A stretch of DNA of 64,000 bases, taken from assembly GCA_016584305.1 (NCBI GenBank), contig JACEEZ010020269.1, forward strand, positions 56,595 to 120,594, read 5' to 3'. Below are positions 11,620-22,164 of the stretch, piece after piece. The position numbers were made by a program, and so were the translations under genes. Each line of letters opens with the position of its first letter. The first letter of the stretch is position 1. Under the pieces are notes generated by a model. It made no database searches, was not told the DNA's origin, and worked only from the letters and a program-made list of their open reading frames with translations. The DNA is from Chionoecetes opilio. Its lineage: Eukaryota > Arthropoda > Malacostraca > Decapoda > Majidae.

Positions 11620-12745
11620 ATTGCCCCGTTGTTTTTTAATAGAGGACCAAAAATTCCCCTCAACCAAATTTTTTTTTGGTTAAATTGAACGTTTAAACTG
11701 CAGCTTTTTTTAAAGGGGGGAAACTTCAATTTTGGAAAGTCACAGTTGTACAAAAAACAAAAAATTTTTTCGTAAAACATGTTTTTTTCAAAAAAAAAAG
11801 AGGGAAAAAGTTACAAATCCCTTTACGTTTATTTAATAAACCCCCCGAAATTGGCAAGCTCCTTTAGGGGGGGCTTGGGGTGGGAAATTTGGGGGGGACT
11901 TGCCAAATTATCATTCCCAGGAGAAAAGGAACTTTTTTTAAAAACATTAAAAAAAACAAATCAAAAAAGGGTTTCTTATTGGAAAATACGGGCCCGGGTT
12001 AAAAAACTGTTAAAACCCCTAGTTTGGAAAGTTAGGGGTAAAACCGGATAAAATCCCCCGAATACCATTGGCGGCTCCCGGGGGCCGCGAAATTGTTCCC
12101 GGCCCCTTTTGGCCGAAATTATCCTCCGTCTGGGGGGGAAAGGGGAATTACTCTCCCAAAAAAGACGGGCGGGAGGCTTTTTTTTTTGTTTAATAATTTA
12201 AATGCCTCTTTCTTTTAAAAAAAAAAATCGAAAGTAAAAACCCCTATTGAATTTTATTTTAAAAACCGGGCCCACAAAGAAAACAGATTTTGTAAATTAA
12301 CCGAGGGTAAGGAAGGGGAAAAGCCAAAGATTTTATTTATGTTTTTTTTTTTTAGGCAAGAAAAGTTTTCCGTCGTTTCCTTTTTTAAAAAACATTTTAA
12401 ATTCTTGCCGAAAAGCGGCGGGCCGGGGGCCTTAAAGTCGCCCTAAATTTAACATGGGGTATATCTTGCTTTATCAGGGGGCCCCAAATTTAATTAAAAT
12501 AATAAAAAATTGCCCTTTGGAAAATCCCAAAATTAGGGGGTAAAAGGGGTTTCAATTACAAATTTTTAATTAACGAGGAATGGAGTAGGTTAAACTATTC
12601 AGGGGTAATAGGGGGTCAAAAAAAAATTTGTTTTACATTAAAAGGTATTTTATAGGGGAACCCAGCCCTTTGAAAGGTAAAGGGATAAAACTTTATCATT
12701 TACAAGAGAAAATGGGATGTTAGAAATTCCGGGTTTTTAAAGAAA
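8446..12745. other. Homopolymer-rich unassigned sequence
   Basis: This block is unusually rich in runs such as AAAAAA, CCCCCC and GGGG, including a run of 36 G at 11,583-11,618 and 14 C at 12,751-12,764 just beyond it. Reading frames are short everywhere. A minus-strand pair (9117-8926 and 8919-8707) reads in a protein-like way but matches no family I know. Fragments near 10,175 (CTACAAGACGCGAGACCTAC) are a damaged copy of the SINE-like head seen at 1820. The composition suggests low consensus quality or strong decay, so no gene is called. Confidence 0.5.
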
Positions 12746-12764
12746 CCTTACCCCCCCCCCCCCC

Positions 12765-13846
12765 TGGAAAATGGAAGAAATGAATTAGAGCAAACTTGTG
12801 AATACAAGTACCTAGGGATGTGCATGAGTTCCAATGGATGTGAAAAAGCAGTGTGAAAAGATCAGCCAGGTAAATCAGTGGGTTGGTCGATTTGGAAGTG
12901 TTGCAAGGATGAGGGCAAGCAAGTATGATGTGTTGAGGGAAGTGTGGAAGAGTGTGGCTGTCCCAAGCATTATGTATGGTATGGAGGTGATTGCATGGAA
13001 TGAGAGTGAAATATAGATATGGAAGTGGGACAAAATAGAGTAGCAAGACTGGCACTGAATGCACCCAGGTATGCAGCGACTGAAGGTTTGAGAGGTGACA
13101 TGGGATGGAGCACGTTTAGAGAAAGACATACGAAAGCGACACAGGTATAAAGTCAGACTGGAACGAATGGAGGACGCAAGATTTGCACGAAAAGTTTACT
13201 TGTGGAGTGAATGCAGCAGTAAATGGGGGAAGCAATGCCAAAAAATGGTAGATAAAAGTGGATTGCGATTTTGGTGGATGTACCAACTAGATGGAAGACC
13301 GAATGTTGTTGAATGGAAGATGATGAACGGTGATGAAGAAGGCCTTGAGTGGGATGTAAGAAAGTGGAAAACTGAGATCTATAGAGTAGTGAAATATGTA
13401 GGGCTGAGTAAGTGGAAGAATGAGATGGAGCAAAAGAAAACACTAGAATGGTATTAGGAGAAAGAGGCACCAGCGTATGAAAGTGTGTATGATGGAACCC
13501 TGGGTGGTGACCTTCTCTTCCAAGCCAGGACACAGTGTATGGATGTGAATGCAAGGAACTACAGATGGTCTGAGTTCCGCAGCAAAGTGTGCCAGATGTG
13601 TGACATGGTTGAGGATGAAACGGTGGAACATGTAATACTTGAATGTGAGAAGTATAACGGGGAGAGAATGGAAATGATGCGTGTGGTTTTGACTGAAATG
13701 GGATGTGACATGAATGAGGTGGTTGAAAGGACAGGAAGAGAATGGATGTTATTGCTGCTGGGACTGTGTGTTGAGACAAGGGGACGGATGATTGAGACAG
13801 TGAAAGAGTTTTTGGAAAGAATGTGGTATATGAGAAATAGACAATA
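12765..13846 (+). pseudogene. Non-LTR retrotransposon 3' end: reverse-transcriptase C-terminus and zinc knuckle
   Basis: The plus strand shows SVAVPSIMYGMEVIAWNESE, a motif of the region just after the reverse-transcriptase thumb, then LARLALNAPRYAA-like sequence in a second frame, and a C-terminal CQMCDMVEDETVEHVILECE (C-x2-C...H-x4-C), the zinc knuckle typical of Jockey/CR1/L1-type ORF2 ends. The frame changes near 13,016 and 13,095, and a TAG stops it at 13,455-13,457 before it resumes at 13,485. It ends ERMWYMRNRQ then TAG. This is a 5'-truncated dead copy; its left junction abuts the poly(C) run at 12,751-12,764. The clade is not determined. Confidence 0.75.
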
Positions 13847-13934
13847 GAACTGTATGCTTGTATGTAGTTTTTGTTTTGTTCTGTTTCCTTTTTGTGTTTT
13901 CTTTAAGCCGGCCACACACACACGCAGGCCAGGT

Positions 13935-14650
13935 GTTGAGCTAAAATCGGCCCATTTCGCAAATCGTCTCGCGGACGCTTATTTAACCTAAATAACTCTA
14001 CAAAACCTAACACAAACCTATCCTAAACCTAGCCTAACCTAAACCTGACCTAAACATAACTTTAATATAACTTAACCTAAACCTAGAAAACTATATGTGG
14101 CGATCTGAGGGAAGAAAACATAAGGAAGCTACAAGAGGCCGTGAGACCTATACACCTGGTAGTTCCTGTTACTTAACACTATAGCCTACATCCGCCTTGC
14201 ATCCCCATCCATTAAATTGTTTAGCCTCCTTTTAAAACTCCCTATTGACTCCGCACTGATCACCTGACGACTTAGTCCATTCCAATCATTTACCACCCTA
14301 CTTATATGAACCATTTTTTGCCTATTTCCTTTTTATATCTACGCTTTTTCAGCTTGAATACATTACTGCTTGTTCTATCCTGATTAATAGCAGTAAGAAC
14401 TTTTCCTACATTGCCTTTATTATATCTCTTTAACCACTTTAAAAAAGTTCTATCAGATCGCCCCTCAGACCGGCAAACATAGTTTTTAGGTTTAGGATAA
14501 GTTATATTCAAATTATGTTTAGGTCTGGTTTAGGTTAGATTAGGTTTAGGATAGGTTTGTGTTAAGTTTTGTAGAGTTATTTAGGTTAAATAAGCGGCCG
14601 CAGGACGATTTCCGAAATGGGCCAATTTTAGCTCAAAACCGGCCTATCCG
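13935..14650. mobile_element. Long-TIR (about 140 bp) element enclosing a SINE-like repeat
   Basis: GAGCTAAAATCGGCCCATTT at 13,938 and following is the inverted complement of sequence near 14,640, and the two arms run inward through matched TTTAGGTTAAATAAG, TTTTGTAGAGTTATTTAGG and TTAGGTTTAGG-type DNA to about 14,080 and 14,500. The middle (14,120-14,485) is the AAGCTACAAGAGGCCGTGAG repeat. It is probably a foldback or MITE-type DNA element that carries or was invaded by the SINE-like unit. Confidence 0.65.
14120..14490 (+). repeat. Dispersed repeat beginning AAGGAAGCTACAAGAGGCCG
   Basis: This block includes the words GGTAGTTCCTGTTACTTAAC, CATCCCCATCCATTAAAT and CCATTCCAATCATTTACCAC. A second copy lacking the head is at 46,455-46,640, and heads alone occur near 1820 and 10,175. 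Dispersal with variable truncation fits a SINE or a LINE 3' region. I do not see a clear tRNA-type A/B box. Confidence 0.6.
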
Positions 14651-15674
14651 GCCGACAAAAAGGGGCGGGGCATCGTTCACCGGACGAGACCCACACACAC
14701 ACCGGCCGTCTCATGAAAATATCCAGTACACCGTCATGCAGCATTGCCACTCTTTGGGTTTTTCTACTAGATCTTGGGTTTTTTGCCTCAATCTTGGAGT
14801 CTTGGAGTTTTTCATTTGAAATCCAATAAATCTTGGAGTTTTTAAGCACATAAATAATAATTTAACAAGACTTATAGCAATATATAAACATATATAAAAC
14901 TTATAAAACATAGTAAATAATATAAAATTTCAATGATAAGTTATTACAAGTTTAATCCTTAAAAACGAGGCAATGTTTATGCTGTCTTAAAATAACAATA
15001 AAGATAATAATGGTATTAGTCCTAATAAAGACCTATCAATCAAGACCAGCAAGGACTGGACGGCCACAGGGAAGAGACACGTCCAGTTCACGTTAGCTCG
15101 GTGACGCTGCGCGACCGGTCGACTCGTGGGGCATAGCTCAGTGTAGATCATTGCCCGAGTGTCCAGTCGACAGCAAGTGGGTGTGATAATCAGGTTATCT
15201 TCATTTTATGTGATTTCACAAGGTTATAGCCTGAACAATGAGTGACACAGAGGTCCCTGGCTGTAGTGGATATAAGACTCTACCAAATTTGTTTTTTAAT
15301 TCGTAGATCTATGTTTATTGTCTATGTTTATTGGTACCTTGGTTTTTTTGTGTAATCTTGGAGTTTTTGGCAAGGTCATCTTGGATTTTCTCATTTTCTC
15401 CAGTGGTAACACTGAGTACACGTCGGACCACCGTGGTGACAACATGAATCCGCTGTCCGAAAATGACTCCACTAAAATACAGAATGAAAAAAGCAGAAAA
15501 AAGAGAAGAGTTTGGTAAAAAGAAAAAAAAAAAAAATCCCATACATCTATCTTGAATAAGCTTTGATTAGAATCATGTGACTGCTACAATCATTATGTAT
15601 TAAAATATAATGATATATTATTATATAAGATATATAATAATAATTATTATATAGGTAGGCCTACATATATCTAT

Positions 15675-15700
<26 letters not shown>
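14651..15700. other. No supported gene
   Basis: Two patches of CTTGGAGTTTTT-like words (14,765-14,845 and 15,340-15,395) show a diverged internal repetition. An ATG at 15,443 opens a short basic frame (KSRKKRRVW) that could be a nuclear-localisation-rich exon followed by GTAAAA, but evidence is weak. (TA)n and ATTATATA runs fill 15,600-15,700. Confidence 0.35.
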
Positions 15701-15702
<2 letters not shown>

Positions 15703-15706
<4 letters not shown>

Positions 15707-16579
15707 AACCTCGTTTTCCCGGACTAATAGGGGGGAGCACTGGTCCGGGAACCGCAAAAGTCCGGGAATAGCAACAGTAAAAAAAAAAAAAAAAAAAAAT
15801 CCGATGCCATTACCCACCCCCGGACGTTTATCCTACTCTAGTATTTACTGTCCGGCAACCGCCAATATCAACTACCCCGCCGCGGACTTTTACGTCCGCT
15901 GAGCATGCAGCCACTTGGCGGGAGGCAGCAGAAAATGTTCAATAGTCTCAAGAGACGTTCCTGCACCAGGGGCAGTGGGGGTCAGGAGACTAACGGAGGC
16001 CGTGCAGGTGAACCGTGAGTGTCGTGTGCCCAAATGTAAACAATACGACCGCTGAGCATGCTGCCACCTGGCGGGAGGCAGCAGAAAGTATTCAATAGTC
16101 TCAAGAGAGACGTTCCTGCACCAGGGGCAGTGGGGGTCAGGGGACTAACGGAGGTTGTGCAGGTGAACCGTGAGTGTCGTGTGCCCAAATGTAAACAATA
16201 CGACCGCTGAGCATGCTGCCCCCTGGCGGGAGGCAGCAGAAAGTGTTCAATAGTTTCAGAAATGCTCTTGCACCAGGGGTAGTGGGAGTCAGGGACTGAC
16301 GGAGCTGTGCAGGTGAACCGTGAATGTCGTGTGCCCAAATGTAAACAATACGATCGCTGAGCATGCTGCCACCTGGCGGGAGGCGCGGACACTGACCAGG
16401 GGTGACAGGAGACACTCGGACCGCCGGACAACTTGGTCAATTTACGAACAGGACCAGGCATTTAAAAAAAAAAAAAAAAAAAAAAAAATGTCCGAGACTG
16501 ACATATCCCCGGACCTCGGATTTTGCCCGGCAAATCCGATATCCGGGAAATGGAGGTCCGGGAAATCGAGGTTTGTGTG
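15703..16579. mobile_element. pogo/Tigger-like element with internal 150-bp tandem repeats, first copy
   Basis: It starts CACAAACCTCGTTTTCCCGG and ends inverted as CCGGGAAATCGAGGTTTGTG. The CAAACCTCGATTTCCCGGA core is typical of pogo/Tigger TIRs, and the element sits in (TA)n, fitting a TA target. Inside are about 3.2 tandem copies (from 15,898) of a unit near 150 bp containing CACCTGGCGGGAGGCAGC and GTGCAGGTGAACCGTGAGTG. Poly(A) runs of about 20 bp lie at 15,779 and 16,461. No transposase frame is present. Confidence 0.75.
15898..16385. repeat. Tandem array, unit about 150 bp, roughly 3.2 copies
   Basis: Units begin near 15,898, 16,051, 16,204 and 16,353 (partial) with GCTGAGCATGCTGCCACCTG. 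Units differ by a few percent and small indels. The same array occurs in the abutting element at 16,797-17,316, so the array travelled with the transposon. Confidence 0.85.
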
Positions 16580-17400
16580 CACAAACCTCGATTTCCCGGA
16601 CTAATAGGGGGGAGCACTGGTCCGGGAACCGCAAAAATCCGGGAATCGCAACAGTCCAGGACTTATCCTCAAAAAAAAAAAAAAAAAAAAAAAAAAAAGT
16701 GATGCCATTACCCACCCCCGAACGTTTATCCTACTCTAGTATTTACTGTCCGGCAACAGCCAATATCAACTACCCCGCCGCGGACTTTTACGTCCGCTGA
16801 GCATGCTGCCACCTGGCGGAGGCAGCAGAAAGTGCCCAATAGTCTCAAGAGACATTCCTGCACCAGGGGCAGTGCGGGTCAGGGGACTAATGGAGGCAGT
16901 GCAGGTGAACCGTGAGTGTCGTGTGTCCAAATATAAACAATACGACCGCTGAGCATGCTGCCACCTGGCGGGAGGCAGCAGAAAGTGTTCAATAGTCTCA
17001 AGAGACGTTCCTACACCAGGGGCAGTGGGGGTCAGGGGACTAACAGAGGCAGTGCAGGTGAACCGTGAGTGTCGTGTGTCCAAATGTAAACAATACGACC
17101 GCTGAGGATGCTGCCACCTGGCGGGAGGCAGCAGAAAGTGTTCAATAGTCTCAGAGATGTTCCTGCACCAGCGGCAGTGGGAGTCTCAGAGATGTTCCTG
17201 CACCAGGGGCAGTGGGAGTCAGGGGAATGACGGAGGTGGTGCAGGTGAACCGTGAGTGTCGTGTGCCCAAATGTAAACAATACGACCGCTGAGCATGCTG
17301 CCACCTGGCGGGAGGCGCAAACACTGACCAGGGGTGACAGGAGACGCTCGGACTGCCGGACAACTTTCTCAATTTACGACCAGCACCAGGCATTTCAACG

Positions 17401-17437
<37 letters not shown>

Positions 17438-17544
17438 TATATATATATAAAATTCTTGGACTCTGACATATTCCCGGACCTCGAATTTTGTCCGGCAAAT
17501 CCGATATCCGGGAAATGGAGGTCCGGGAAATCGAGGTTTGTGTG
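16576..17544. mobile_element. pogo/Tigger-like element with internal 150-bp repeats, second copy
   Basis: This element directly abuts the previous one at GGTTTGTGTGCACAAACC (16,570-16,587) and has the same TIRs, poly(A) run (16,671-16,698), tandem units (16,797, 16,948, 17,101, 17,286 partial) and right end (17,544). Differences between the pair are small, so the tandem arrangement is either a duplication or an insertion of one copy beside another. Non-autonomous. Confidence 0.75.
16797..17316. repeat. Second tandem array of the 150-bp unit
   Basis: About 3.3 copies. The third unit carries an extra 36-bp internal duplication around 17,150-17,220 (GTCTCAGAGATGTTCCTGCA twice). Confidence 0.8.
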
Positions 17545-17626
17545 TACTTGATGGACGTGACAGATATCGAGTTCGCCTGAGGGCAACAACTTCCTCTTCT
17601 TCGTCGGCGCCTATTTTCAGGTGCCT

Positions 17627-18034
17627 CTACTCAGCTCTGTCTAACTTGGTCTTGTTATACCTCAGCCTGCAGGTCTTGTGGTATCGTGTATTGTTGGCGC
17701 TCAATGCTGCTTCAACGCCACTGCCTTCATCTAATCGGCTCAACAGAAAAGAGTTGGGGAGCAATCCAAGCTCATTGAACCTTCTCAGATGTCCAGCGAG
17801 AATGCTGTAGCTGCTCCCCTTGTCTTGGCGTGCATTCTGGGATGGACTTGTCAGCAACTCTGGCCTCGTTTCTTGGCATATGAAGCATAATGACCAGTCT
17901 GTCTCTGTTGCTGGCTGGGCGGAGGTAGATGGAGCTGCTTCTGCACCACGAGGCTCAACAAGTTTGAAGCTCTTCGACATTGTTCTGGAAAGGGAAAATG
18001 ACAATGTTGTATGAAAGGAGCACTCAGAATCCAA
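17627..18034 (-). CDS. Uncharacterised zinc-binding-type protein, N-terminal part
   Basis: The 135-codon frame contains WSLCFICQETRPELLTSPSQ, a central AGHLRRFNELGLLP and LDEGSGVEAALSANNTRYHK followed by TCRLRYNKTKLDRAE. Cys-x2-Cys and a distal His-x2-Cys look like one zinc site. I recall large numbers of unnamed animal proteins, often in mobile-element-like multi-copy families, with the same order (W-x-FICQ..., RFNELG, LDEGDGIEATL, WHKxCR). The frame ends at a TAG immediately after LDRAE where relatives continue, so this is probably a truncated copy. The first Met may not be the true start; MSKSFKLVEP is an alternative. Confidence 0.5.
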   Translation of the reverse strand: MDSECSFHTTLSFSLSRTMSKSFKLVEPRGAEAAPSTSAQPATETDWSLCFICQETRPELLTSPSQNARQDKGSSYSILAGHLRRFNELGLLPNSFLLSRLDEGSGVEAALSANNTRYHKTCRLRYNKTKLDRAE

Positions 18035-18720
18035 GTGAATTAGGACATGTTCAATTGAGAGATGTTTGTCATGGTTGTTATGCTAATCTATGGATAATTC
18101 AATAAATTGATAATAAGATAAGATTCTAAAAACACATGGGCACCTTTCTTTGTTGTTAAGTGCTACCCTACATTAGCAACAACTCGCAACATAATGTTTG
18201 CACAACATTGCAGATTCAAAACAATAATTTTTTCCTGCACATTTACTCAGTAGGCTACATCTCATTCACCTAGGGATAAGTCTTCCTCGGCAGCCACATG
18301 GCGGCCATTTTGGAAAATGGCCGCCACGGCCGCCAGGGGGCAGTTGGGCGATGGCTCCACATCCAAATTTGTTCATAATATATTGGTCTACCTCTGTGCC
18401 AAAATTGGGGCTTTTATCAAAAAATGCACAATAGGTTTGAATATCCTAGGTAAATCGCCCCACTATTATAGAATAAAAATAAGAATACAGTATATTTGTG
18501 CTCCTGAAATTAGGTACTTTTTTTGAAAACATGTTGTCACTGAGTTTATATTTTTATATGTTAATCTTTATATGTAAATTATTGCCGTCATCGTATTGGT
18601 ATGTGTATGACAGTATGATGTTAACTGATTTTATGTCTGCTAAGGAACTCATGCTCGGTAGACTAATGCCTATAACATGTGTAGATATATATTTAGTCAT
18701 GTATATAATTATTATTTGGC
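18035..18720. other. No clear gene; palindrome and AT-rich DNA
   Basis: A near-perfect palindrome, TGGCGGCCATTTT-GG-AAAATGGCCGCCA, lies at 18,299-18,326. The remainder is AT-rich and ends with TAAACTATAAACTATAAAC runs. Confidence 0.4.
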
Positions 18721-18748
18721 AATAAACTCTATAAACTATAAACTATAA

Positions 18749-18779
<31 letters not shown>

Positions 18780-19070
18780 GCAAACAAGCATTTCACTAAA
18801 GCCGTCTATAGCAGAGAACCACTGGCCCTAGGGTGGTGGGGGGGAGGGAGGGGTGAGAGATCGGTGTGGGGGGGAGGCGGGGGGTGTTATAATGAGGAGA
18901 GAGAGAGTACATGTGTGATGTTATAATGAGGAGAGAGAGAGAGAGACTTTAAAGAGATAGGTGCCAACAAAATGCCCTATGGTTGTAATGGGGGGGAGGG
19001 GGGAGATAGGAAGGTGTGGGGGGAAGGGGGTGTTATATGAGGAGAGAGAGAGAGTGTGTGTTATATGAGC
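18721..19070. repeat. Simple repeats: (TAC)n, G-rich and GAGAGA
   Basis: (CTA)n at 18,748-18,779, then GGGGGGAGGG-type and GAGAGAGA blocks. Two copies of TGTTATAATGAGGAGAGAGA (about 18,885 and 18,928) and a third near 19,028 show a short tandem unit. Confidence 0.7.
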
Positions 19071-19077
19071 GGTGATT

Positions 19078-19438
19078 ACCGTATTTTACGGCTTATAAGA
19101 CGCACTTTTTTCCTTAATAAATACCCTGAAAAACACTCCTGCGTCTTCCAAGATGAATGTTGTAGGAGGTTAGCTTAGGTAGCTATTCAATTCAGCCTCT
19201 TATATGATGTAACCTCAGTACATACCTGTTACAAGTATTTCAAATACATTTAACGAAAATAATGGCTGATGAGCAGTGGTGAATGCAGATAATGAATAGT
19301 GAGTGTTCTGGTGTGAAAATGACTACATCAGACAACAGTTTTGGTGGTCTGTTTTTTTTTCTTTTTTTCTTAGAAATTTCTTTCCAAAATCAGCGTCTTC
19401 CAAGATGCAGCGTCTTATAAGCCGTAAAATACGGTATT
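19078..19438. mobile_element. TIR element with CCGTATTTTACGGCTTATAAG ends
   Basis: ACCGTATTTTACGGCTTATA at 19,079 recurs inverted at 19,413-19,437. This TATAAGACGC-type terminus is widespread among animal DNA transposons; I do not assign the superfamily. The 360-bp element has no coding capacity. A second internal pair, GCGTCTTCCAAGATG (19,142 and 19,393), lies inverted to the outer repeats' orientation. Confidence 0.65.
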
Positions 19439-19529
19439 TATTGGTGACGTTAGATCGATGATGAGATGATGGGATGTTAGATAGCGAGGGTGGAGTGGAG
19501 AGAACAGTAAGAACACGGGTAGCAACTAG

Positions 19530-19932
19530 TACAGTCAACCCTGACTATAACGAACCAATAGGGGAAAGGGGGTGACGGTATATCCGAAAGTCTGTTATAT
19601 CCAAAGGATCCAAACTTTTCGCATAACAAACTTTATTTCGTTATATGAGCTGAAAGTTTGCTATTTCCGACCATTTCCGTGTATAATGTGGTGGCACGGG
19701 AGGACGTGAGAGGAGGTGTTTACACTCTGGCCGACAAAGCCAGACTGATGAGCGCACCGCCCGGTCGGCTTTGTTTTCACTGCCACCGACCGAACTGCGT
19801 GTACATGTTCGACCGGCCCACCACACAACCAAACCCAACATTTACGAAACTTGTTCGCTAAATCCCCGCATATATCGGACTGGCAGAAAAAGTTAGTTAA
19901 AGCCGAAAGTTATTATATCGAGGTCCGTAAAA
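19530..19932. mobile_element. pogo-like MITE
   Basis: The left end ACAGTCAACCCTGACTATAA with TATATCCGAAAG and the right end TATATCGAGGTCCGTAA are typical of pogo/Tigger terminal regions. No transposase. It lies between short unrelated repeats. Confidence 0.5.
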
Positions 19933-19934
19933 GC

Positions 19935-20050
19935 GATTGAATAAGGCGATGGAGGTGGTTTGGGCACGTGAAGAGGAGAGAAAGGGGTGAGGCTTCATTA
20001 GCCTATAAGACTACTAGAAGCAGTAAGCAAGCAAGCAAGCAAGGATTTAG
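19935..20050 (+). pseudogene. Fragment of a LINE reverse-transcriptase C-terminus
   Basis: The words RRWRWFGHVKRRERGEASLA are the [RM]WxGHVxR motif found near the C-terminus of many non-LTR reverse transcriptases. Only about 30 codons remain, ending in a GCAAG microsatellite. Confidence 0.5.
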
Positions 20051-20433
20051 TGTCAAGGCTTTGTTAATGACCCTGGGATATTTTTGTCTGTCGTGGGATT
20101 TCTGAACATTTAGTGGCAACCTGGGTTGTTTTTTTGTGTGTGTGTGTTCTACCTACATTATATATCTGTATTATGACTGTTGTATTACTATTATAGGATC
20201 TACGGTAATCCATGATCAGAGAATGGGAGAAAGAAAAGGCGATGGGGCATATAGGGATACTGATATAAGGAGTGACTGCTGAAAACATAAGAACATAAGA
20301 AGCATAAATAAGGGGCCATACTTATAAATAATTTAGATTTCGTCCTAGATTCGGCGGGGAGCAGCAGCCTATATATGAAAAAAGGGAAAAATTAGCATAT
20401 ATATAAAAATAAATAATCAAATTAATTTCAAAG
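20051..20433. other. No gene seen
   Basis: AT-rich DNA with GT and ATAAGAACATAAG short repeats; CATAAGAACATAAGAAGCAT at 20,286 resembles a low-complexity linker seen again near 46,108. Confidence 0.4.
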
Positions 20434-20839
20434 ACATTCTACAACAATATACCTCATTCCGGGGTACCCTGTGGTGCGCGTAAAATCGACCTCCGCCGTG
20501 CGGCAGGAGTTAACCAGTCTGCTGGCCCATTCACTCGCTGCATATGACTATCAATGAAAATCATATAGACTATGGTTTATCAGTATATATGATATAATGT
20601 TATCTTCGTAAATGTTTGTTCTATAATATTATCAAATAAAAAACAGTAAAACACGCTAAAGAAATGCCATTACGGGACTGAAGAAATATGCATGAATTAT
20701 TCACTTCAACTCTTCGCCATTTAAAACTTTGCGAGTCAACATTTACCATGAAACATATCAATAGAAGCGCAATTTTATTAGCTTTCCATTGATATATTTC
20801 GTTTTCTGATAAATGAATTAGAACCATGCATACTTTACC

Positions 20840-20908
20840 GTTAACTAAATAAATAACATCAACAATCGGGTAATTTTCCCGGTTGATGATGTTATTTATT
20901 TAGTTAAC
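20840..20908. repeat. 69-bp palindrome (TTAACTAAATAAATAACATC arms)
   Basis: GTTAACTAAATAAATAACAT reads into a CGGGTAATTTTCCCG centre and back out as ATGTTATTTATTTAGTTAAC. Related palindromes lie at about 20,962-21,018, 23,030-23,092 and 23,143-23,213. They can form cruciforms; four copies inside one element suggest recombination or a binding role. Confidence 0.8.
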
Positions 20909-21404
20909 GCTAATATATGCATGGTGCTAACTCATTTATCAGAAAACTAAATATATTAGTGAATAAATAACATCATCAATCGGGAAAATTACCCGATTGA
21001 TGATGTTATTTATTTAGTTAACGGTAATGTATGCATGGTTGTAATTAATTTATCAGAAAACTAAATATATCAATGGAAAGCTAAAAGCTAATACAATTGC
21101 GCTTCTATTGATATGTATCATGGTAAATGTTGACTCGCAAGGTTTTAAATGGCGAAGAGTTGAAGTAAATATTCTTTGGTCATATGCAGCAAGTGAATGG
21201 GCCAACAGGCTGGTACAACACCTGCCGCACGGCGGCGCCACCGTCGGCGGATAATAGTAGGGTCAGAGAGCTCCACAGCGAGGTGTCACTCGGGTGATTT
21301 AACATGGCGCGCCATTTTGATTTCATGGACGGCAGCGATCCTAGCGGTGGGTGCACTGAGATGGCTCTGTGTTTGTTTATACGAATGTCGCCCGGCTCGT
21401 TCTG

Positions 21405-21493
21405 ATGGCAGGCTGTGCTGCATTTGGGTGCAGTAACAAGAAATGCGCACACAAACAGCTCCATTTCTTTCGGTTTCCCAAAGATAAAGAAAG
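21405..21493 (+). CDS. THAP-domain first exon
   Basis: An ATG at 21,405 opens MAGCAAFGCSNKKCAHKQLH followed by FFRFPKDKER and a strong donor, AAG|GTAGGT, at 21,494. C-x4-C-S-N...FxxFPKD is the N-terminal half of a THAP (C2CH) DNA-binding zinc finger; this exon supplies the first two Cys and the FPKD block, and the following exon should supply the C-x2-H. No such exon is evident in the next few hundred bases, where a MITE starts at 21,670. THAP domains occur in P and Kolobok transposases and in host proteins. Upstream DNA (21,265-21,350) has a relative at 33,400-33,485, consistent with transposon origin. Confidence 0.65.
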
Positions 21494-21669
21494 GTAGGTA
21501 CAGATTTACTTGTGTTATGATGTTAGATATGTAATAAAAAGCAAACAAACTGCGAATAGTCTTGGGGTACAGACGAGATTGGATTTTGGAGGGAAACAGC
21601 AATGTCAGCATGACCCCGCCTGACCTGGCCTAAATCTAACCAAGTCCCGCGGACCGGGACAGTACTACC

Positions 21670-22156
21670 TACCGTAGATAACACTAAAGTCGCCAGGACA
21701 GCGCTTTTTTTCGATGTACAGATGTCAGGTGGCGTTAATACTTACATTTCTACATCCATGATTTCAGGAAAGTTAGAAGGGGCTATCTGGAGAGTCTGTG
21801 TCATTTTGTGTCTTCATCTGTGTCATATTATGGCTATAAATGAACAAATTACCAAAATATCAACCGAGTGGCGACCTATACTAAGATCGCCAGCTAGTGT
21901 TTATGTTCTGAGTGTCCTCCCTCCGTCGTCGTCGCCCGAAAAAAAAACGAGTAGCGAAATTAAAAACCGTATATACTTGCAGATACAGTACAAAGCATAA
22001 AACAACACTGAAACAGGGTAGATTATACAGTCATGATATAAACTACTGTGTATCATCTTCAGTGGCACATACACAGCAGTAGTGATGGGATTCGTAATAC
22101 ATATATGGCGGCTGGCGACATTATTGCAGCTGGCGACTAAAGTGTTATCTACGGTA
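21670..22156. mobile_element. 487-bp MITE with TACCGTAGATAACACT termini
   Basis: The left 26 bp (TACCGTAGATAACACTAAAG...) match the inverted right 26 bp (22,131-22,156) except for AA versus TT. TA at both ends fits a Tc1/mariner-type target. A related copy is at 36,155-36,662 and a partial one at 45,820-46,108. The shared inner block CATTTCTACATCCATGATTT also occurs at 22,745 and 53,960. No protein. Confidence 0.75.
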
Positions 22157-22164
22157 GATGGTAT

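Noticed and set aside
19641..19861. Opposite-strand frames inside the pogo-like MITE
   Set aside because: No transposase motif; overlapping frames in a short non-autonomous element.
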